45,942 nucleotides of DNA from Candidatus Cybelea tumulisoli (GTDB taxonomy: Bacteria; Vulcanimicrobiota; Vulcanimicrobiia; Vulcanimicrobiales; Vulcanimicrobiaceae). Within the stretch, counting starts at the first letter, position 1, and every line of letters starts with the position of its first letter. The position numbers and the translations under genes are program-made. This document shows positions 23,284-32,417 of this stretch, in pieces. Below the pieces are notes generated by a model. It had not been told where the DNA came from. It saw only the letters and a program-made list of their open reading frames with translations, and ran no database searches. The stretch spans positions 21,540 to 67,481 of the forward strand of contig PMTY01000146.1 of assembly GCA_003167155.1 (NCBI GenBank). Direction: 5' to 3'.

Positions 23284-23793
23284 ATGCACGCGCAAATACC
23301 GTTGTCTGCAAGCGACGAAGACCTGCTGCGCATCTCCGCACAGAATCCAGGTTGGAGAGTCGAGAGGACCGCCGACGGGCAGCTGCTGATGACTCCGCCT
23401 GCGGGCGCCAACTCGGCGAGGCGCAATGCGCGCCTAGCCGCAATCGTTGACGAATGGGCGCAATCGCACGGCTACGTCGCCTTTGACTCGAGCGGCGGTT
23501 TTTGTTTGGGCGCCTCCGAGGTTGTCTCGCCCGATGCATCGCTTGTCGCAGCCGAGAGCTGGGCGAAACTTGGCGACGAAGAACGCGAGCGTTTTTACCC
23601 CGGAGCGCCCGGCATTGCCATCGAACTCTGCTCGCCGACGGACGAGCCGGAAAGAATGCGAGCGAAGCTCCAACGACTGCGCGAAGCCGGGACCGCATAC
23701 GTCATCTTTATCGACCCCTATCGGCGCACTATTTGGACGGAAGGCACGCCGCCCGGTGGCTTCGACCTTAAATTTGAAGAACTCTTAGATTAG
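23284..23793 (+). CDS. Uma2 family (DUF820) putative endonuclease
   Basis: A 169-residue PD-(D/E)XK-fold protein. The Uma2 pattern is seen in the opening D-E-D-L-L-R-I-S, G-W-R-V-E-R-T-A-D-G-Q-L-L-M-T-P-P-A-G, the segment S-G-G-F-C-L-G-A-S-E-V-V-S-P-D-A-S-L-V with the catalytic-type S-P-D, and the later I-A-I-E-L-C-S-P-T-D-E and Y-V-I-F-I-D-P blocks. In cyanobacteria and related groups these proteins occur in many copies; a restriction or DNA-repair role is suspected but not shown. The start is ATG 23284, after the 23240-23265 hairpin. The frame is open 12 codons upstream, but those codons contain the hairpin. Confidence 0.85.
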   Translation: MHAQIPLSASDEDLLRISAQNPGWRVERTADGQLLMTPPAGANSARRNARLAAIVDEWAQSHGYVAFDSSGGFCLGASEVVSPDASLVAAESWAKLGDEERERFYPGAPGIAIELCSPTDEPERMRAKLQRLREAGTAYVIFIDPYRRTIWTEGTPPGGFDLKFEELLD

Positions 23794-23879
23794 AATAGCT
23801 TCGAGCCGGAGAGCCTTTCTTTACTTCGATCCGAACGGCTCTCGAGGATTGCCTGTCGAGCGAGGCAAATGTAACGTTC

Positions 23880-24293
23880 ATGTTCGGACATGGCGTAATC
23901 ACCGTCCGAGACGCCCTAATCGGTGGGATGCTTCTCGTCCCCTTGCCGGTGTTTCTCGCGAGTATGCTAGTCCATGGTCGTAATACGTCGTGGTCATCCC
24001 GTTATCGGGGATGGCTCGAGCGGGCGACCGTGCTTCAGCGCGCAGTCGCCTGGGTATCTTTGTATGCCATCCTCTGGGCGTTATTATTCGCGTTCATCAC
24101 GGGGCTGGACTTCTTGGGATTCCACGTCTGGCTCATCGATCATCGAAGGCCAGCGACCTATAGAACTGCCCTGCTTTTTGCGTTCATTTTTTCGGTTCTT
24201 TACTTCTTCGCGATCAACGCGTACCAGAAGCCGCTCGTTACCGAGGACTGGTTGCTTTGGGAAAAAGGCTCAGAAGAAACCAGTAAACGCTGA
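23880..24293 (+). CDS. Small membrane protein of unknown function (137 aa)
   Basis: I do not recognise a family. Three hydrophobic segments are clear: residues about 14-31 (IGGMLLVPLPVFLASML), 54-76 (VAWVSLYAILWALLFAFITG) and 96-112 (ALLFAFIFSVLYFFAIN). The loops are basic and the C-terminus charged (EKGSEETSKR), so it should be an inner-membrane protein. The start at ATG 23880 is the only reasonable one, with a weak GAGG upstream. The 3' end overlaps the convergent P450 gene by 24 bases. Base composition is slightly lower in GC than its neighbours. Confidence 0.55.
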   Translation: MFGHGVITVRDALIGGMLLVPLPVFLASMLVHGRNTSWSSRYRGWLERATVLQRAVAWVSLYAILWALLFAFITGLDFLGFHVWLIDHRRPATYRTALLFAFIFSVLYFFAINAYQKPLVTEDWLLWEKGSEETSKR

Positions 24294-25613
24294 CAACCTA
24301 ACGACCGCGCGCATCGGGACGGGACCGGCCGGACGCAGCGTGACGAGCGGCGCGGTTTCCACGCGGGCTCCCGCTTCGAGCGCAAAGCGGTAGCGGCGCA
24401 GCAGCGTTTCCAAAACGATCGTCGTTTCTCGCAGCGCAAACTCGTCGCCGATGCAGCGCCGTGCTCCGCCTCCGAACGGAATGTATGAAAACGGCGGTGG
24501 TTCGCCTTCGAGCCAGCGATCGGGATCGAACGCGTCGGGATTGGGGAAGTATTGCGGCTTGCGGTGCAGCAACAGCGGCACCATAAAAACCGTCGTCTTT
24601 GCCGGAATGTGGCTGCCGTCGCTCAGCGTTATATCGCGCAGCGTCTCGCGGCCGATGATCCAGGCGGGCGGGTAAAGCCGCAGAACCTCTTTGACGACCC
24701 GCGTGAGATACTCGCGATCGCCCTCGCGCGCGGCAAGTGCGGCACGGCGGTCGACTTCGTCGTTCTGCGCAAGGAGAAAGAGCGACCAGGTCAAGGTGTT
24801 GGCGGTCGTCTCGTGGCCGGCCATGAAGAGCGTCATGATCTCGTCGCGGATCTGTTCGTCGGAACGCCCTTCGACTTCGCTCGCTGCGCTCGCTCCGCTC
24901 AGGGTGACACTATCTTGGGCGGCGAGCAGCATCGAAAGGGCGTCGCCGCGGTCCTGGGGATCCGAGCGGCGGCGCGCGATGAGGCCGTAGACGATCTCGT
25001 CGAGCATTACACGCGCGCGCCAAAAGCGCCGCGTGCTGGGCAGTGGCAGGCGCGTTATCAGAGCGCCGGCGGGCGTGAGCATCTTTGGAAACTCGTTCAT
25101 CATCAGCCGTAGCGCCTCGCGAACCAGCCGCGCCGATTCGCTCTCGTCGCTTCCGAAAAGCGTCTCGGTGGCGATGCGCAACGTCAACTCGGTCATCGCG
25201 CCATGGGCATCGAAGGGCTCGTTCGGCGTAATCCGTTCGACGAACTCGGCTGCGTCGCGCTCCATGACGCGCGCGTACTCCGTGATGCGTTCGCGGTGAA
25301 AGGCCGGCTGCACGATGCGCCGCATCTGCCGGTGCAGCGGCTCTTCGCTCGTGAGCAATCCGTCGCCGAGCAGCTGGCGCAGGACTCGAGTCCCCAGCGA
25401 TTTCGAAAACGCGTGCTGCTGCGTAACGAGGATATCCTTGACAAGCGTTGGGTCGTTGACGAACACGTACGAACGCCACGGCAGCGAAAACGCCAAGATG
25501 TCTCCATAGCGCTGGGTCATCTCCGCCAAGAAATCCGGGAAGCGGCGGAACGGAACGGGCAAGAGACGCTGCAGCGTCGTCAACCGGCCCGGCCCTGGGA
25601 TCCGAGCGCTCAT
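24270..25613 (-). CDS. Cytochrome P450, with an in-frame repeat insertion
   Basis: A 447-residue soluble monooxygenase. Motifs in order: the A-G-H-E-T-T oxygen-activation motif of the I helix, E-V-L-R in the K helix, and the haem loop F-G-G-G-A-R-R-C-I-G with C387. It resembles the CYP102/fatty-acid-hydroxylase-like clan, but the substrate cannot be told. The start ATG 25613 overlaps the stop of the upstream DUF2079 gene (ATGA); the frame further upstream is antisense-like. Residues about 235-250 (S-V-T-L-S-G-A-S-A-A-S-E-V-E-G-R) are encoded by a dispersed hairpin repeat that sits in frame just before the I helix. Redox partners are not in the window. Confidence 0.93.
   Translation of the reverse strand: MSARIPGPGRLTTLQRLLPVPFRRFPDFLAEMTQRYGDILAFSLPWRSYVFVNDPTLVKDILVTQQHAFSKSLGTRVLRQLLGDGLLTSEEPLHRQMRRIVQPAFHRERITEYARVMERDAAEFVERITPNEPFDAHGAMTELTLRIATETLFGSDESESARLVREALRLMMNEFPKMLTPAGALITRLPLPSTRRFWRARVMLDEIVYGLIARRRSDPQDRGDALSMLLAAQDSVTLSGASAASEVEGRSDEQIRDEIMTLFMAGHETTANTLTWSLFLLAQNDEVDRRAALAAREGDREYLTRVVKEVLRLYPPAWIIGRETLRDITLSDGSHIPAKTTVFMVPLLLHRKPQYFPNPDAFDPDRWLEGEPPPFSYIPFGGGARRCIGDEFALRETTIVLETLLRRYRFALEAGARVETAPLVTLRPAGPVPMRAVVRLSAFTGFF
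24866..24909 (-). repeat. Short dispersed hairpin repeat, copy 2, inside the P450 gene
   Basis: On the minus strand this reads TGTCACCCTGAGCGGAGCGA, continuing with GCGCAGCGAGCGAAG and TCGAAGGGC. Both ends match copy 1 at 159-186. Within the terminal stem the T-A pair of copy 1 (ATCCT/AGGAT) is a C-G pair here (CCCT/AGGG), so pairing is kept. The centre is longer by GAGCGAGCGCAGCGAGC-like sequence. The element is translated in frame as part of the P450. Confidence 0.75.
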
Positions 25614-27013
25614 TTCGTGCTCGTAGCGCGGTAAGCGGTCACGTCGCCAAAACGGCAGACCGCGTGGTACTCGCCTCGCGCGACTTCGGAGGCGACTGCG
25701 GGACGGATGTGGAGCTGGTACTCGGTGCCGGGGAAATCGTCGGCATAGACGAGATACTCGACGCCGCCGGTGCGGTCGATGGTCGCTCGTGGCCGCTGCG
25801 CCGCCACGGCGGAGAACCACTCGTCATACGTTGCAACCGAAGCGCTTTCCGGCACGCAATCGAGCGCGCGGCGCGCGTCGGCAAGATCGTGATAGTACGG
25901 ATGCAGATAATGCAGCGGATGCATCGGGTCGAACGCAATCAAGAAGACGACACAGATCACGGCCGAAACCGTCGTCCAAACTTTTGCCACGCGTAGGCTG
26001 CTCTTCCGCGCCTGGACGACGACTCCCATGATCGTTGCAACGAGAAGCCAGGGTATCCACAGCGCCGCGTAGTGGTCGCCCATCCGCCAAACGTAGCCGG
26101 AGTTTGCGAGCAGCACGACGGTCGCGCCGGGTAGGGCGAGCGCCGACCACCAAGAGAACAGCGGCAAGAAGGCCAGCGGCACCAGCCCTTCCAGCACGTA
26201 CGTAAGACGTCCGAAGGTGAAAATTGAGGTCGCGAACTCGCGCGGGTGCGTGAGCGGCGAGAGTATGAGCGCGAGCGGGCCGCTCGCAAATGAGTACACG
26301 TAAAAATGACTCGGACCCCAACTGCCAAAGCGCAACGCAAGAACGGTATAGTACACTGCCAATACGCCCGCCGCACCGCAGGTCAGTGCAGCTCCGGCGA
26401 TCGCCGTTGCCTTCGGCTCGAGCGGGCGCCGGTCGAGTAGACCGAGCCCCGAAGCTGCGGGCCGTAATCCAATCGCGACTAAAACCAGGCCGAAGAAAAT
26501 CAGCGTTAGCGCGGCGTCTTCGCGCAGACCGACCGCGACAATCGCGCAGGCCGCAAACCAAAGCCAACGCGCGCGGTCGGCTGCGACAAAAAGGCCCAAA
26601 ACCAGCGGCGTGAACAGCCCGAGCTCGTGAAACTCGTCGAAGCCAAGTGCGAGCAACGGCGGATAGAGCAGCGTGAGGAATCCCAGACGCTGCGCGAGTT
26701 TGGGTCCGGCATACGGGCGTGCGAGAGCGGCGACCAACGGCGCGCACGCAACGGTCGCCGCAGCTTGAACGAGTTGCAAAGGCAGCGCGCTGCGGGTGAG
26801 CGCGACAAAGGGCCACAGCAACCCGAGCGACGGCGAGAAATGATAGCGGAGATGCGTACCGTTCTCGACGCCGTCTCGCATGCCGTTGAACGCATCGGCC
26901 ACGATCTGCGCGAAGGTGCCGGTGTCGGAGCCGTAGGTCCAAAGCTTCGCTCGCACGCACGCCAGCACGGCCAGAACCGCGAACTCGATCCCGGCCCAAA
27001 GCCAGACTCTCAC
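25610..27013 (-). CDS. DUF2079 family polytopic membrane protein
   Basis: A 467-residue protein with roughly ten to eleven membrane helices and a soluble C-terminal part of about 90 residues. DUF2079 features are the early Y-G-S-D-T-G-T-F-A-Q-I-V, the H-L-R-Y-H-F-S-P-S-L segment, and F-D-E-F-H-E-L-G-L-F-T-P with conserved acidic residues. The family resembles GT-C-type membrane glycosyltransferases, but activity has not been shown as far as I know. The start codon is GTG 27013. It overlaps the P450 gene by four bases, so the two are co-translated. The LOG-family gene starts 41 bases away on the other strand. Confidence 0.82.
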   Translation of the reverse strand: MRVWLWAGIEFAVLAVLACVRAKLWTYGSDTGTFAQIVADAFNGMRDGVENGTHLRYHFSPSLGLLWPFVALTRSALPLQLVQAAATVACAPLVAALARPYAGPKLAQRLGFLTLLYPPLLALGFDEFHELGLFTPLVLGLFVAADRARWLWFAACAIVAVGLREDAALTLIFFGLVLVAIGLRPAASGLGLLDRRPLEPKATAIAGAALTCGAAGVLAVYYTVLALRFGSWGPSHFYVYSFASGPLALILSPLTHPREFATSIFTFGRLTYVLEGLVPLAFLPLFSWWSALALPGATVVLLANSGYVWRMGDHYAALWIPWLLVATIMGVVVQARKSSLRVAKVWTTVSAVICVVFLIAFDPMHPLHYLHPYYHDLADARRALDCVPESASVATYDEWFSAVAAQRPRATIDRTGGVEYLVYADDFPGTEYQLHIRPAVASEVARGEYHAVCRFGDVTAYRATSTK

Positions 27014-27054
27014 GGGCAGGCACGCCGCGGTTCATTGACCAACCGCGCAGGACG

Positions 27055-27588
27055 GTGAAAAATATTTGCGTCTTTTGCGGCTCTCGCCTCGGCAACGATC
27101 CCGCCTACGCGGCGCTCGCGGCGGCGACGGCGCGGGCCATCGTGCGAGCTGGATACGGCGTGGTCTACGGCGGGGGGAGCGTCGGTTTGATGGCCATCGT
27201 TGCCGATGAAGCGTTGGCCTCCGGCGGCGAGGTAATCGGCGTCATACCTTCCGCGCTGGCCGTCAGCGAGATCGCGCACCCAGGCTTGACCAAGCTGCAC
27301 GTCGTGTCGACGATGCACGAGCGCAAGGCGCTGATGAACGACTTCAGCGACGCCTTCCTCGCGCTGCCGGGCGGCTACGGCACGATGGACGAGTTCTGCG
27401 AAGTGCTGAGTTGGCGGCAGTTGTGCATTCACGACAAACCCATCGGGCTTCTCAACTACCGTGGTTACTACGATGCATTGCTGGCTCTCTTCGACTCGAT
27501 GCTCGCCGAGGGCTTCCTCACCGCGCAGACGCGCCGGCTCTTCGTGGATGCTTCCGACATCGAAGATCTCTTGAAAGTAATGTTTTAA
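27055..27588 (+). CDS. LOG family protein (TIGR00730), putative nucleotide phosphoribohydrolase
   Basis: A 177-residue Rossmann-fold protein of the LOG / 'lysine decarboxylase-like' family, whose characterised members cleave cytokinin riboside monophosphates or other nucleoside monophosphates to base and ribose phosphate. Diagnostic motifs are V-F-C-G-S near residue 6, V-Y-G-G-G-S-V-G-L-M near residue 37, and the catalytic P-G-G-Y-G-T-M-D-E. Start at GTG 27055, with AGGAC close upstream. True lysine decarboxylase activity is not expected. It converges with the 2-oxoglutarate dehydrogenase gene with a 6-base gap. Confidence 0.92.
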   Translation: MKNICVFCGSRLGNDPAYAALAAATARAIVRAGYGVVYGGGSVGLMAIVADEALASGGEVIGVIPSALAVSEIAHPGLTKLHVVSTMHERKALMNDFSDAFLALPGGYGTMDEFCEVLSWRQLCIHDKPIGLLNYRGYYDALLALFDSMLAEGFLTAQTRRLFVDASDIEDLLKVMF

Positions 27589-27594
27589 CGGTCG

Positions 27595-30500
27595 CTAGCT
27601 CGGTTCGGCAAGCGCGGTTGTAACGATCCGTTCCTGCTCGGCCGCATGCTGGCCCGCGTAGCCTTCGCTGGGGCTTGCGCGATAACCGCGCCCGATATAC
27701 TCGATATCGAATCCGTCGCGCTTACCCTCGAGCAGGCGCCGGCGAACGAAGGCTCGCGCGCCCATGTTCTTCGGCTCTTCTTGCACCCACACGATTTTTT
27801 TGAGCTTCGGATAGCTCGAGATGACGCGGTTGATTTCGCCAACGGGCAGCGGCGCCAGCAGCTCGATGCGCGCGATTGCCGTGTGTCGCAACGAGCCGTA
27901 TGCCGGCTGCGCGATGAGATCGTAATAGATCTTCCCGCTGCAGAGAATGAGCCGCTCGATCTGCTCGCGATCGAGCTTTCGCGGATCGTCGAGTACCGGT
28001 GCGAAGCTTCCGGCCGCCATCTCGTCGAGCCGGCCGGCGGCAACGTCGGCGCGAAGTAACGACTTCGGGGTCATCACGACCAACGGCACCGCGATCGGCG
28101 AGCGTGCCTGCATTCGAAGGAGATGATAGTAGTTGCTTGCAACGGACGGCTCCGCGACCCGCAAGTTTCCTTCCGCGACGAGTTGCAAGAAACGCTCGGG
28201 ACGTGCGCTCGAATGCTCGGGCCCGGCACCTTCGTAACCGTGCGGCAGCAGCAGCGTCAAGCGCGAGGTCTGGCCCCATTTGGCTTGGCCGGCGGCGATG
28301 AACTGATCGACGATAATCTCCGCGCCGTTGAAGAAGTCGCCATACTGCGCCTCCCATAGCACGAGCGCGTCGCGCTGCTGCGCCGCGTACCCGTACTCGA
28401 AGCCCATGCAAGCATACTCCGAGAGCGGACTGTTTCGAATTTCGAAGGAGGCTTGTTCTGGGGCGAGGTGCTGCAGCGGTATCCAGAGGATCTCCTCGGA
28501 TTTTGCGGAGCTTGCTCGCTGCCCGGTCGAAGGATGGAAGACGTCGTGACGATGGCTGAAGGTTCCACGCTCGGTGTCTTGACCGGTTAGGCGAATCGGC
28601 GTACCGGCTAAAAGCAGCGAGGCAAAGGCGAGCGACTCGGCGGTTCCCCAGTCGACGGTTCCACTCTCCTCGATGGTTTTTTTGCGCCGCTCGAACTGAC
28701 TGCGCAGCTTGCGGTTGAGCGCGAATCCCTCGGGTACCGCAGTGAGCGCGTCGCTCCAAGCGATCAGCTGACGCCGATCGGCCTCCGGCAGGAGCGTGCC
28801 GTCGAAGGTGTTGCTTCCGGAGAGCTTTTGAGCGCGGGTATGCGGTGGCGTCGCCCCGCGTACGGCGCTGCGAACCTCTTGCAGACGCTGCGTCGCGGCC
28901 TCTTCCATTTCGCGCGCGCGGTCCGCAGGGATCACGCCTTGATTGACGAGCTTATTGGCGAAAAGCTCGCGCACCGTCGGATGACTCTTGATCCGTTCGA
29001 CCATGTCGGGCTGCGTGTAGGCCGGCTCGTCTTGTTCGTTATGGCCGAAGCGACGGTAGCCGATCAGGTCAATGAGCGCGTCGCGACCGAACGTCCGGCG
29101 AAAATCTACGGCAAGATGGACGGCCGCAATGCACGCATTGACGTCGTCGGCGTTGACGTGCACGATCGGAACGTCGTAGCCTTTGGCTAAATCCGAAGCG
29201 TATCGCGTGGAACGCGCGTCGCCCGGGTCGGTCGTAAACCCGATCTGATTGTTTGCAATGAGATGGATGGTGCCGCCGGTGTCGTAGCCGGGTAACGATT
29301 GTAAGTTGAAGACTTCCGCGACGATGCCTTGGCCGGTAAACGCGGCGTCGCCATGGATGAGAATCGGCACGGCCCGTTTGCGGTCAAACGACGGCACACC
29401 GTGCGAGTGGTCGGTCTGCAGCGCGCGCGCACTGCCCTCGACGACCGGATCGACGGCCTCGAGGTGGCTTGGATTATGGGCCAGCGTAACGTTGATGCTT
29501 TTCCCGCGCGAGGTTGCGAACGTGCCGGTGGCGCCGTGATGGTACTTGACGTCCCCCATCACGTCGTCGTCCCCGACGGTTCCGCGATACTGCGCCGCTT
29601 CGAACTCCGTCATCACCTCTTCGTACGGCATATTCACAACGTGCGCGATCACGTTGAGCCGCCCGCGGTGCGCCATGCCCAGAACTGCGTCGGCAACGCC
29701 GTCCTCAGCCAACATGTCGAGCATCTCCTCGAGCATCGGCACCATCACGTCGAGCCCTTCGCCCGAGAACGTTTTCTGACCGAGGAACGTCTTGCGCACG
29801 TAGCGGTCGAAGGCTTCGACGCGGGTCAGGCGTTCGAGCAGCTCGATCTGCTGCTGCGGCGTCTGCTCGAACTTGGCCCGTCCCGATTCGATGTAATCGC
29901 GAAGCCAGAGGCGTTGCGTAGCGTCGGAGATGTGCTCGATCTCGTAGGCAATCGTCGAGCTGTAGGTTTCACGCAGACGCGGCAGTACGTCGGCTAACGT
30001 GTTGCCGGGGAGCTTCACGTGCAGCACGCTGGCGGGAATCGCGCTCTGAAGCGCGGGAGTTAGACCGTAGGTCTGCGGCTGCAGCGACGGGTCGCCGACC
30101 GGCTCGGTGCCGAGCGGATCGAGGTTCGCGGCAAGGTGACCGTAGCGCCGGTACGCGGAGACGATCGCCATGCCGGCCGCCGCCGCGCGCAACATCTCGT
30201 CGGAGGGGCGCGCCGTCGCCTGACCCGCCGGCGCGAACGGCAGCTGCGCGACCGGCGCCGCTTGTAATCCGAGCGACGTGAAGACCGCCTCGTAAAAGCC
30301 GTCGGCGCCTTGCAGCAGTTCGTCGACGCGGCGCAGATACTCGCCCGATTGCGCGCCTTGAATAACGCGGTGATCGTAGGTGCTGGTGATTTGCATCACC
30401 TTCGATACGCCCAGCAGACGAAGCGATTGTTCGTTGGCGTTTGCAAACCCGCCGGGATAGCCGATTGCGCCGGTCGCGATGATTGCGCCCTGTCCCGGCA

Positions 30501-31554
30501 TCAAGCGCGGTACCGATGCTACGGTTCCAATGCCGCCCGGATTGGTCAGCGTGAAAGAAGCGCCGGCAATGTCGTCGGCGCCAAGCTTATTCTCCCGCGC
30601 TTTTGCGACGAGCTCTTCGTACGTCGCCCGAAACGCGGCAAAATCCAGTTCGCCGGCGTTGCGGATGACCGGCACGATCAAGAACCGCGTGCCGTCCTTG
30701 CGCTCGCTGTCGACGGCAAGTCCGAGATGAATGCCGGACTCGACGCGGACGGGCGCACCGCTCTCATCTCGCCGAAACGAGTAGGTAATGAACTGATTGT
30801 CGCGCGCCGCCGCAACGAGCGCGTACCCGATGAGGTGCGTGAACGAGACCTTCTCCGTTCGTCCCGCCCCTTTAATCGCGCCGGCCAGCTCTTTGCGGCG
30901 AGCGTCGAGCACGTCGACCCCGATGCTGCGAAAACTCGTCGCGGTCGGGATCGAGAGACTCTGCTCCATGTAGCCGGTCAGCGCAGCGGCCGGACCTCGC
31001 AACGGTGTCGTCCTCGTGCCGGGCGGCAGCGGCGGAAGCGGCGTCACCGTCGATGCCGGACGGCGATGCGCCTGCGGCGCTTGCTCGACCACATCGGAGC
31101 GCAGAATCAAACCGTTGGGCCCCGAGCCTCGAACGAGTTTGAGATCGACATCGAGCTGGCGCGCCATGCGCCGTGCCGGCTGGTCGGCGAGAGCTTCGCC
31201 CGCAGCCGCAGCCGGAGCGCTTCGGGGAGGCGCCGGCTTTGGAACTGTTGCACCGTTGACCGCACTGGGCTGACGGGCGGCTGCCCCATTTCCCTGGGAC
31301 GTGTCGATCTGCGCCAGAAGCGCGCCGACCGAGACCGTCTCGCCTTCGCGAACGGCAATTGAGGTCACGACTCCCGAAGCGGTCGCCGGAACCTCGACGT
31401 CAACCTTGTCGGTCGTCACCTCGACGAGGGGGTCGCCTTCGGCAACGAAGTCGCCGACGTGCTTGCGCCACTCTACGATCGAGCCTTCGGTAACGGACTC
31501 GCCCATTTCGGGAAGCGTTACGCTAACCAGGGTGCCTTCCAAAACAGGCTTCAT
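27595..31554 (-). CDS. kgd: 2-oxoglutarate dehydrogenase E2-E1 fusion with lipoyl domain
   Basis: A 1319-residue multidomain TCA-cycle enzyme. Residues about 9-86 are a lipoyl domain with the lipoylation site T-T-D-K-V-D-V-E (K50). About 118-160 is a peripheral-subunit-binding domain (Q-P-A-R-R-M-A-R-Q-L...G-S-G-P-N-G-L-I-L). About 190-425 is the E2 acyltransferase domain with D-H-R-V-I-Q-G (H395, with Q in place of the usual Asp, as in actinobacterial Kgd/OdhA). About 440-1319 is the thiamine-dependent E1 (H-R-G-R-L-N-V, G-D-V-K-Y-H-H-G, H-G-D-A-A-F-T-G-Q-G). Actinobacterial Kgd/OdhA normally lacks the lipoyl and binding domains, so this protein looks self-sufficient for E1 plus E2, needing only E3. 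It is preceded by the TsdA-like cytochrome gene on the same strand. Confidence 0.93.
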   Translation of the reverse strand: MKPVLEGTLVSVTLPEMGESVTEGSIVEWRKHVGDFVAEGDPLVEVTTDKVDVEVPATASGVVTSIAVREGETVSVGALLAQIDTSQGNGAAARQPSAVNGATVPKPAPPRSAPAAAAGEALADQPARRMARQLDVDLKLVRGSGPNGLILRSDVVEQAPQAHRRPASTVTPLPPLPPGTRTTPLRGPAAALTGYMEQSLSIPTATSFRSIGVDVLDARRKELAGAIKGAGRTEKVSFTHLIGYALVAAARDNQFITYSFRRDESGAPVRVESGIHLGLAVDSERKDGTRFLIVPVIRNAGELDFAAFRATYEELVAKARENKLGADDIAGASFTLTNPGGIGTVASVPRLMPGQGAIIATGAIGYPGGFANANEQSLRLLGVSKVMQITSTYDHRVIQGAQSGEYLRRVDELLQGADGFYEAVFTSLGLQAAPVAQLPFAPAGQATARPSDEMLRAAAAGMAIVSAYRRYGHLAANLDPLGTEPVGDPSLQPQTYGLTPALQSAIPASVLHVKLPGNTLADVLPRLRETYSSTIAYEIEHISDATQRLWLRDYIESGRAKFEQTPQQQIELLERLTRVEAFDRYVRKTFLGQKTFSGEGLDVMVPMLEEMLDMLAEDGVADAVLGMAHRGRLNVIAHVVNMPYEEVMTEFEAAQYRGTVGDDDVMGDVKYHHGATGTFATSRGKSINVTLAHNPSHLEAVDPVVEGSARALQTDHSHGVPSFDRKRAVPILIHGDAAFTGQGIVAEVFNLQSLPGYDTGGTIHLIANNQIGFTTDPGDARSTRYASDLAKGYDVPIVHVNADDVNACIAAVHLAVDFRRTFGRDALIDLIGYRRFGHNEQDEPAYTQPDMVERIKSHPTVRELFANKLVNQGVIPADRAREMEEAATQRLQEVRSAVRGATPPHTRAQKLSGSNTFDGTLLPEADRRQLIAWSDALTAVPEGFALNRKLRSQFERRKKTIEESGTVDWGTAESLAFASLLLAGTPIRLTGQDTERGTFSHRHDVFHPSTGQRASSAKSEEILWIPLQHLAPEQASFEIRNSPLSEYACMGFEYGYAAQQRDALVLWEAQYGDFFNGAEIIVDQFIAAGQAKWGQTSRLTLLLPHGYEGAGPEHSSARPERFLQLVAEGNLRVAEPSVASNYYHLLRMQARSPIAVPLVVMTPKSLLRADVAAGRLDEMAAGSFAPVLDDPRKLDREQIERLILCSGKIYYDLIAQPAYGSLRHTAIARIELLAPLPVGEINRVISSYPKLKKIVWVQEEPKNMGARAFVRRRLLEGKRDGFDIEYIGRGYRASPSEGYAGQHAAEQERIVTTALAEPS

Positions 31555-31610
31555 TTTATCTTTTCCGGCGCCGGGGGCCTACGACTCCGCACCGGTTCGG
31601 CCAAGGGAGC

Positions 31611-32417
31611 CTAGAAGTACTTCGCCGGCAAGGCACCCGTTACGACCAAGGCATTCTTGTTAAAGCGCGGGCGCGCGTGGCCGAGCACGAATGCGGCCAC
31701 ATCGTAGGATTGAGAAACGGAGAGCGAGCCCGGCGCGTTCTGCGGCATATTATACCGAATGAAACCGGTCATCCGGTCGGCGTGCGCCATCCCGGCGCCG
31801 CTATTGAACGAGTGCGCTCCCCATAAGGGCGGAAATCCCGCGGCGCTGATTCCGCTTCCATTGGGCTGGTGGCACATCGAGCACTTGCTTGCGTAGATCT
31901 TGGCGCCGTCGCCCACGTTCGCGGCAGCTTTTGGCAAGGGCACGATATAGCGATCGTCGTGCGGCTGCGCCGCGCCGACCGCGACTCCTCGCGAGAGCCA
32001 GGCGATGTAGGCGACGATGGAGATCATCGCCTTGCTGGAATAGGCCGGTGCTTTTCCGTTCATGCTGTACAAGAAGCATTCCGCGATGCGATCCTGCAGG
32101 GCGATCACGCGGTGCGCGCGCTTGTTCCATTGTGGAAAGCGGCCGTAGAGGCCGATGAAGCTGCCGCCGCGCGGCTGCGTGCCGGCCGCGATGTGGCAGG
32201 CCGCGCAGGACATTTGGGCGCCGACGTACGGCTTCATCAGCCGTGGCGTGTCGACGATGATGGAGTGTCCGTAGGCGATCGCTTCACCGACCGGTCCTGC
32301 AGGAAGCGCCTTCGGATCGTACGCGGGCGTAGCCGTTTGCGCCGCGCGCGCGGAGCACGCGGCTAGGGCAAGCGTGAGTGCAAGAAATGTCGCGCGCATC
32401 CAGATACTAGAAAACAT
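31611..32417 (-). CDS. TsdA-like dihaem cytochrome c (thiosulfate dehydrogenase family)
   Basis: A 268-residue exported cytochrome with two haem sites, C71-A-A-C-H75 and C179-S-M-C-H183. Between them, L-Q-D-R-I-A-E-C-F-L-Y-S-M-N-G-K holds C114, matching the cysteine that is the axial ligand of the active-site haem in TsdA. G-L-Y-G-R-F-P-Q-W and A-Y-I-A-W-L-S-R-G-V are also family motifs. TsdA joins two thiosulfates to tetrathionate. The leader L-A-L-A-A-C-S-A-R-A could be a lipobox or an ordinary signal peptide. ATG 32417 follows the stop of the upstream gene with no gap (TAAATG); ATG 32399 is an alternative. The direction of catalysis and substrate remain inference. Confidence 0.85.
   Translation of the reverse strand: MFSSIWMRATFLALTLALAACSARAAQTATPAYDPKALPAGPVGEAIAYGHSIIVDTPRLMKPYVGAQMSCAACHIAAGTQPRGGSFIGLYGRFPQWNKRAHRVIALQDRIAECFLYSMNGKAPAYSSKAMISIVAYIAWLSRGVAVGAAQPHDDRYIVPLPKAAANVGDGAKIYASKCSMCHQPNGSGISAAGFPPLWGAHSFNSGAGMAHADRMTGFIRYNMPQNAPGSLSVSQSYDVAAFVLGHARPRFNKNALVVTGALPAKYF

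Noticed and set aside
25824-27095. A 423-codon arginine-rich frame on the minus strand
   Set aside because: Overlaps the DUF2079 gene in another frame; the membrane-protein frame is clearly the real one.
30310-31362. A 350-codon open frame on the plus strand
   Set aside because: Antisense to the E2 part of the 2-oxoglutarate dehydrogenase fusion; arginine-rich shadow composition.
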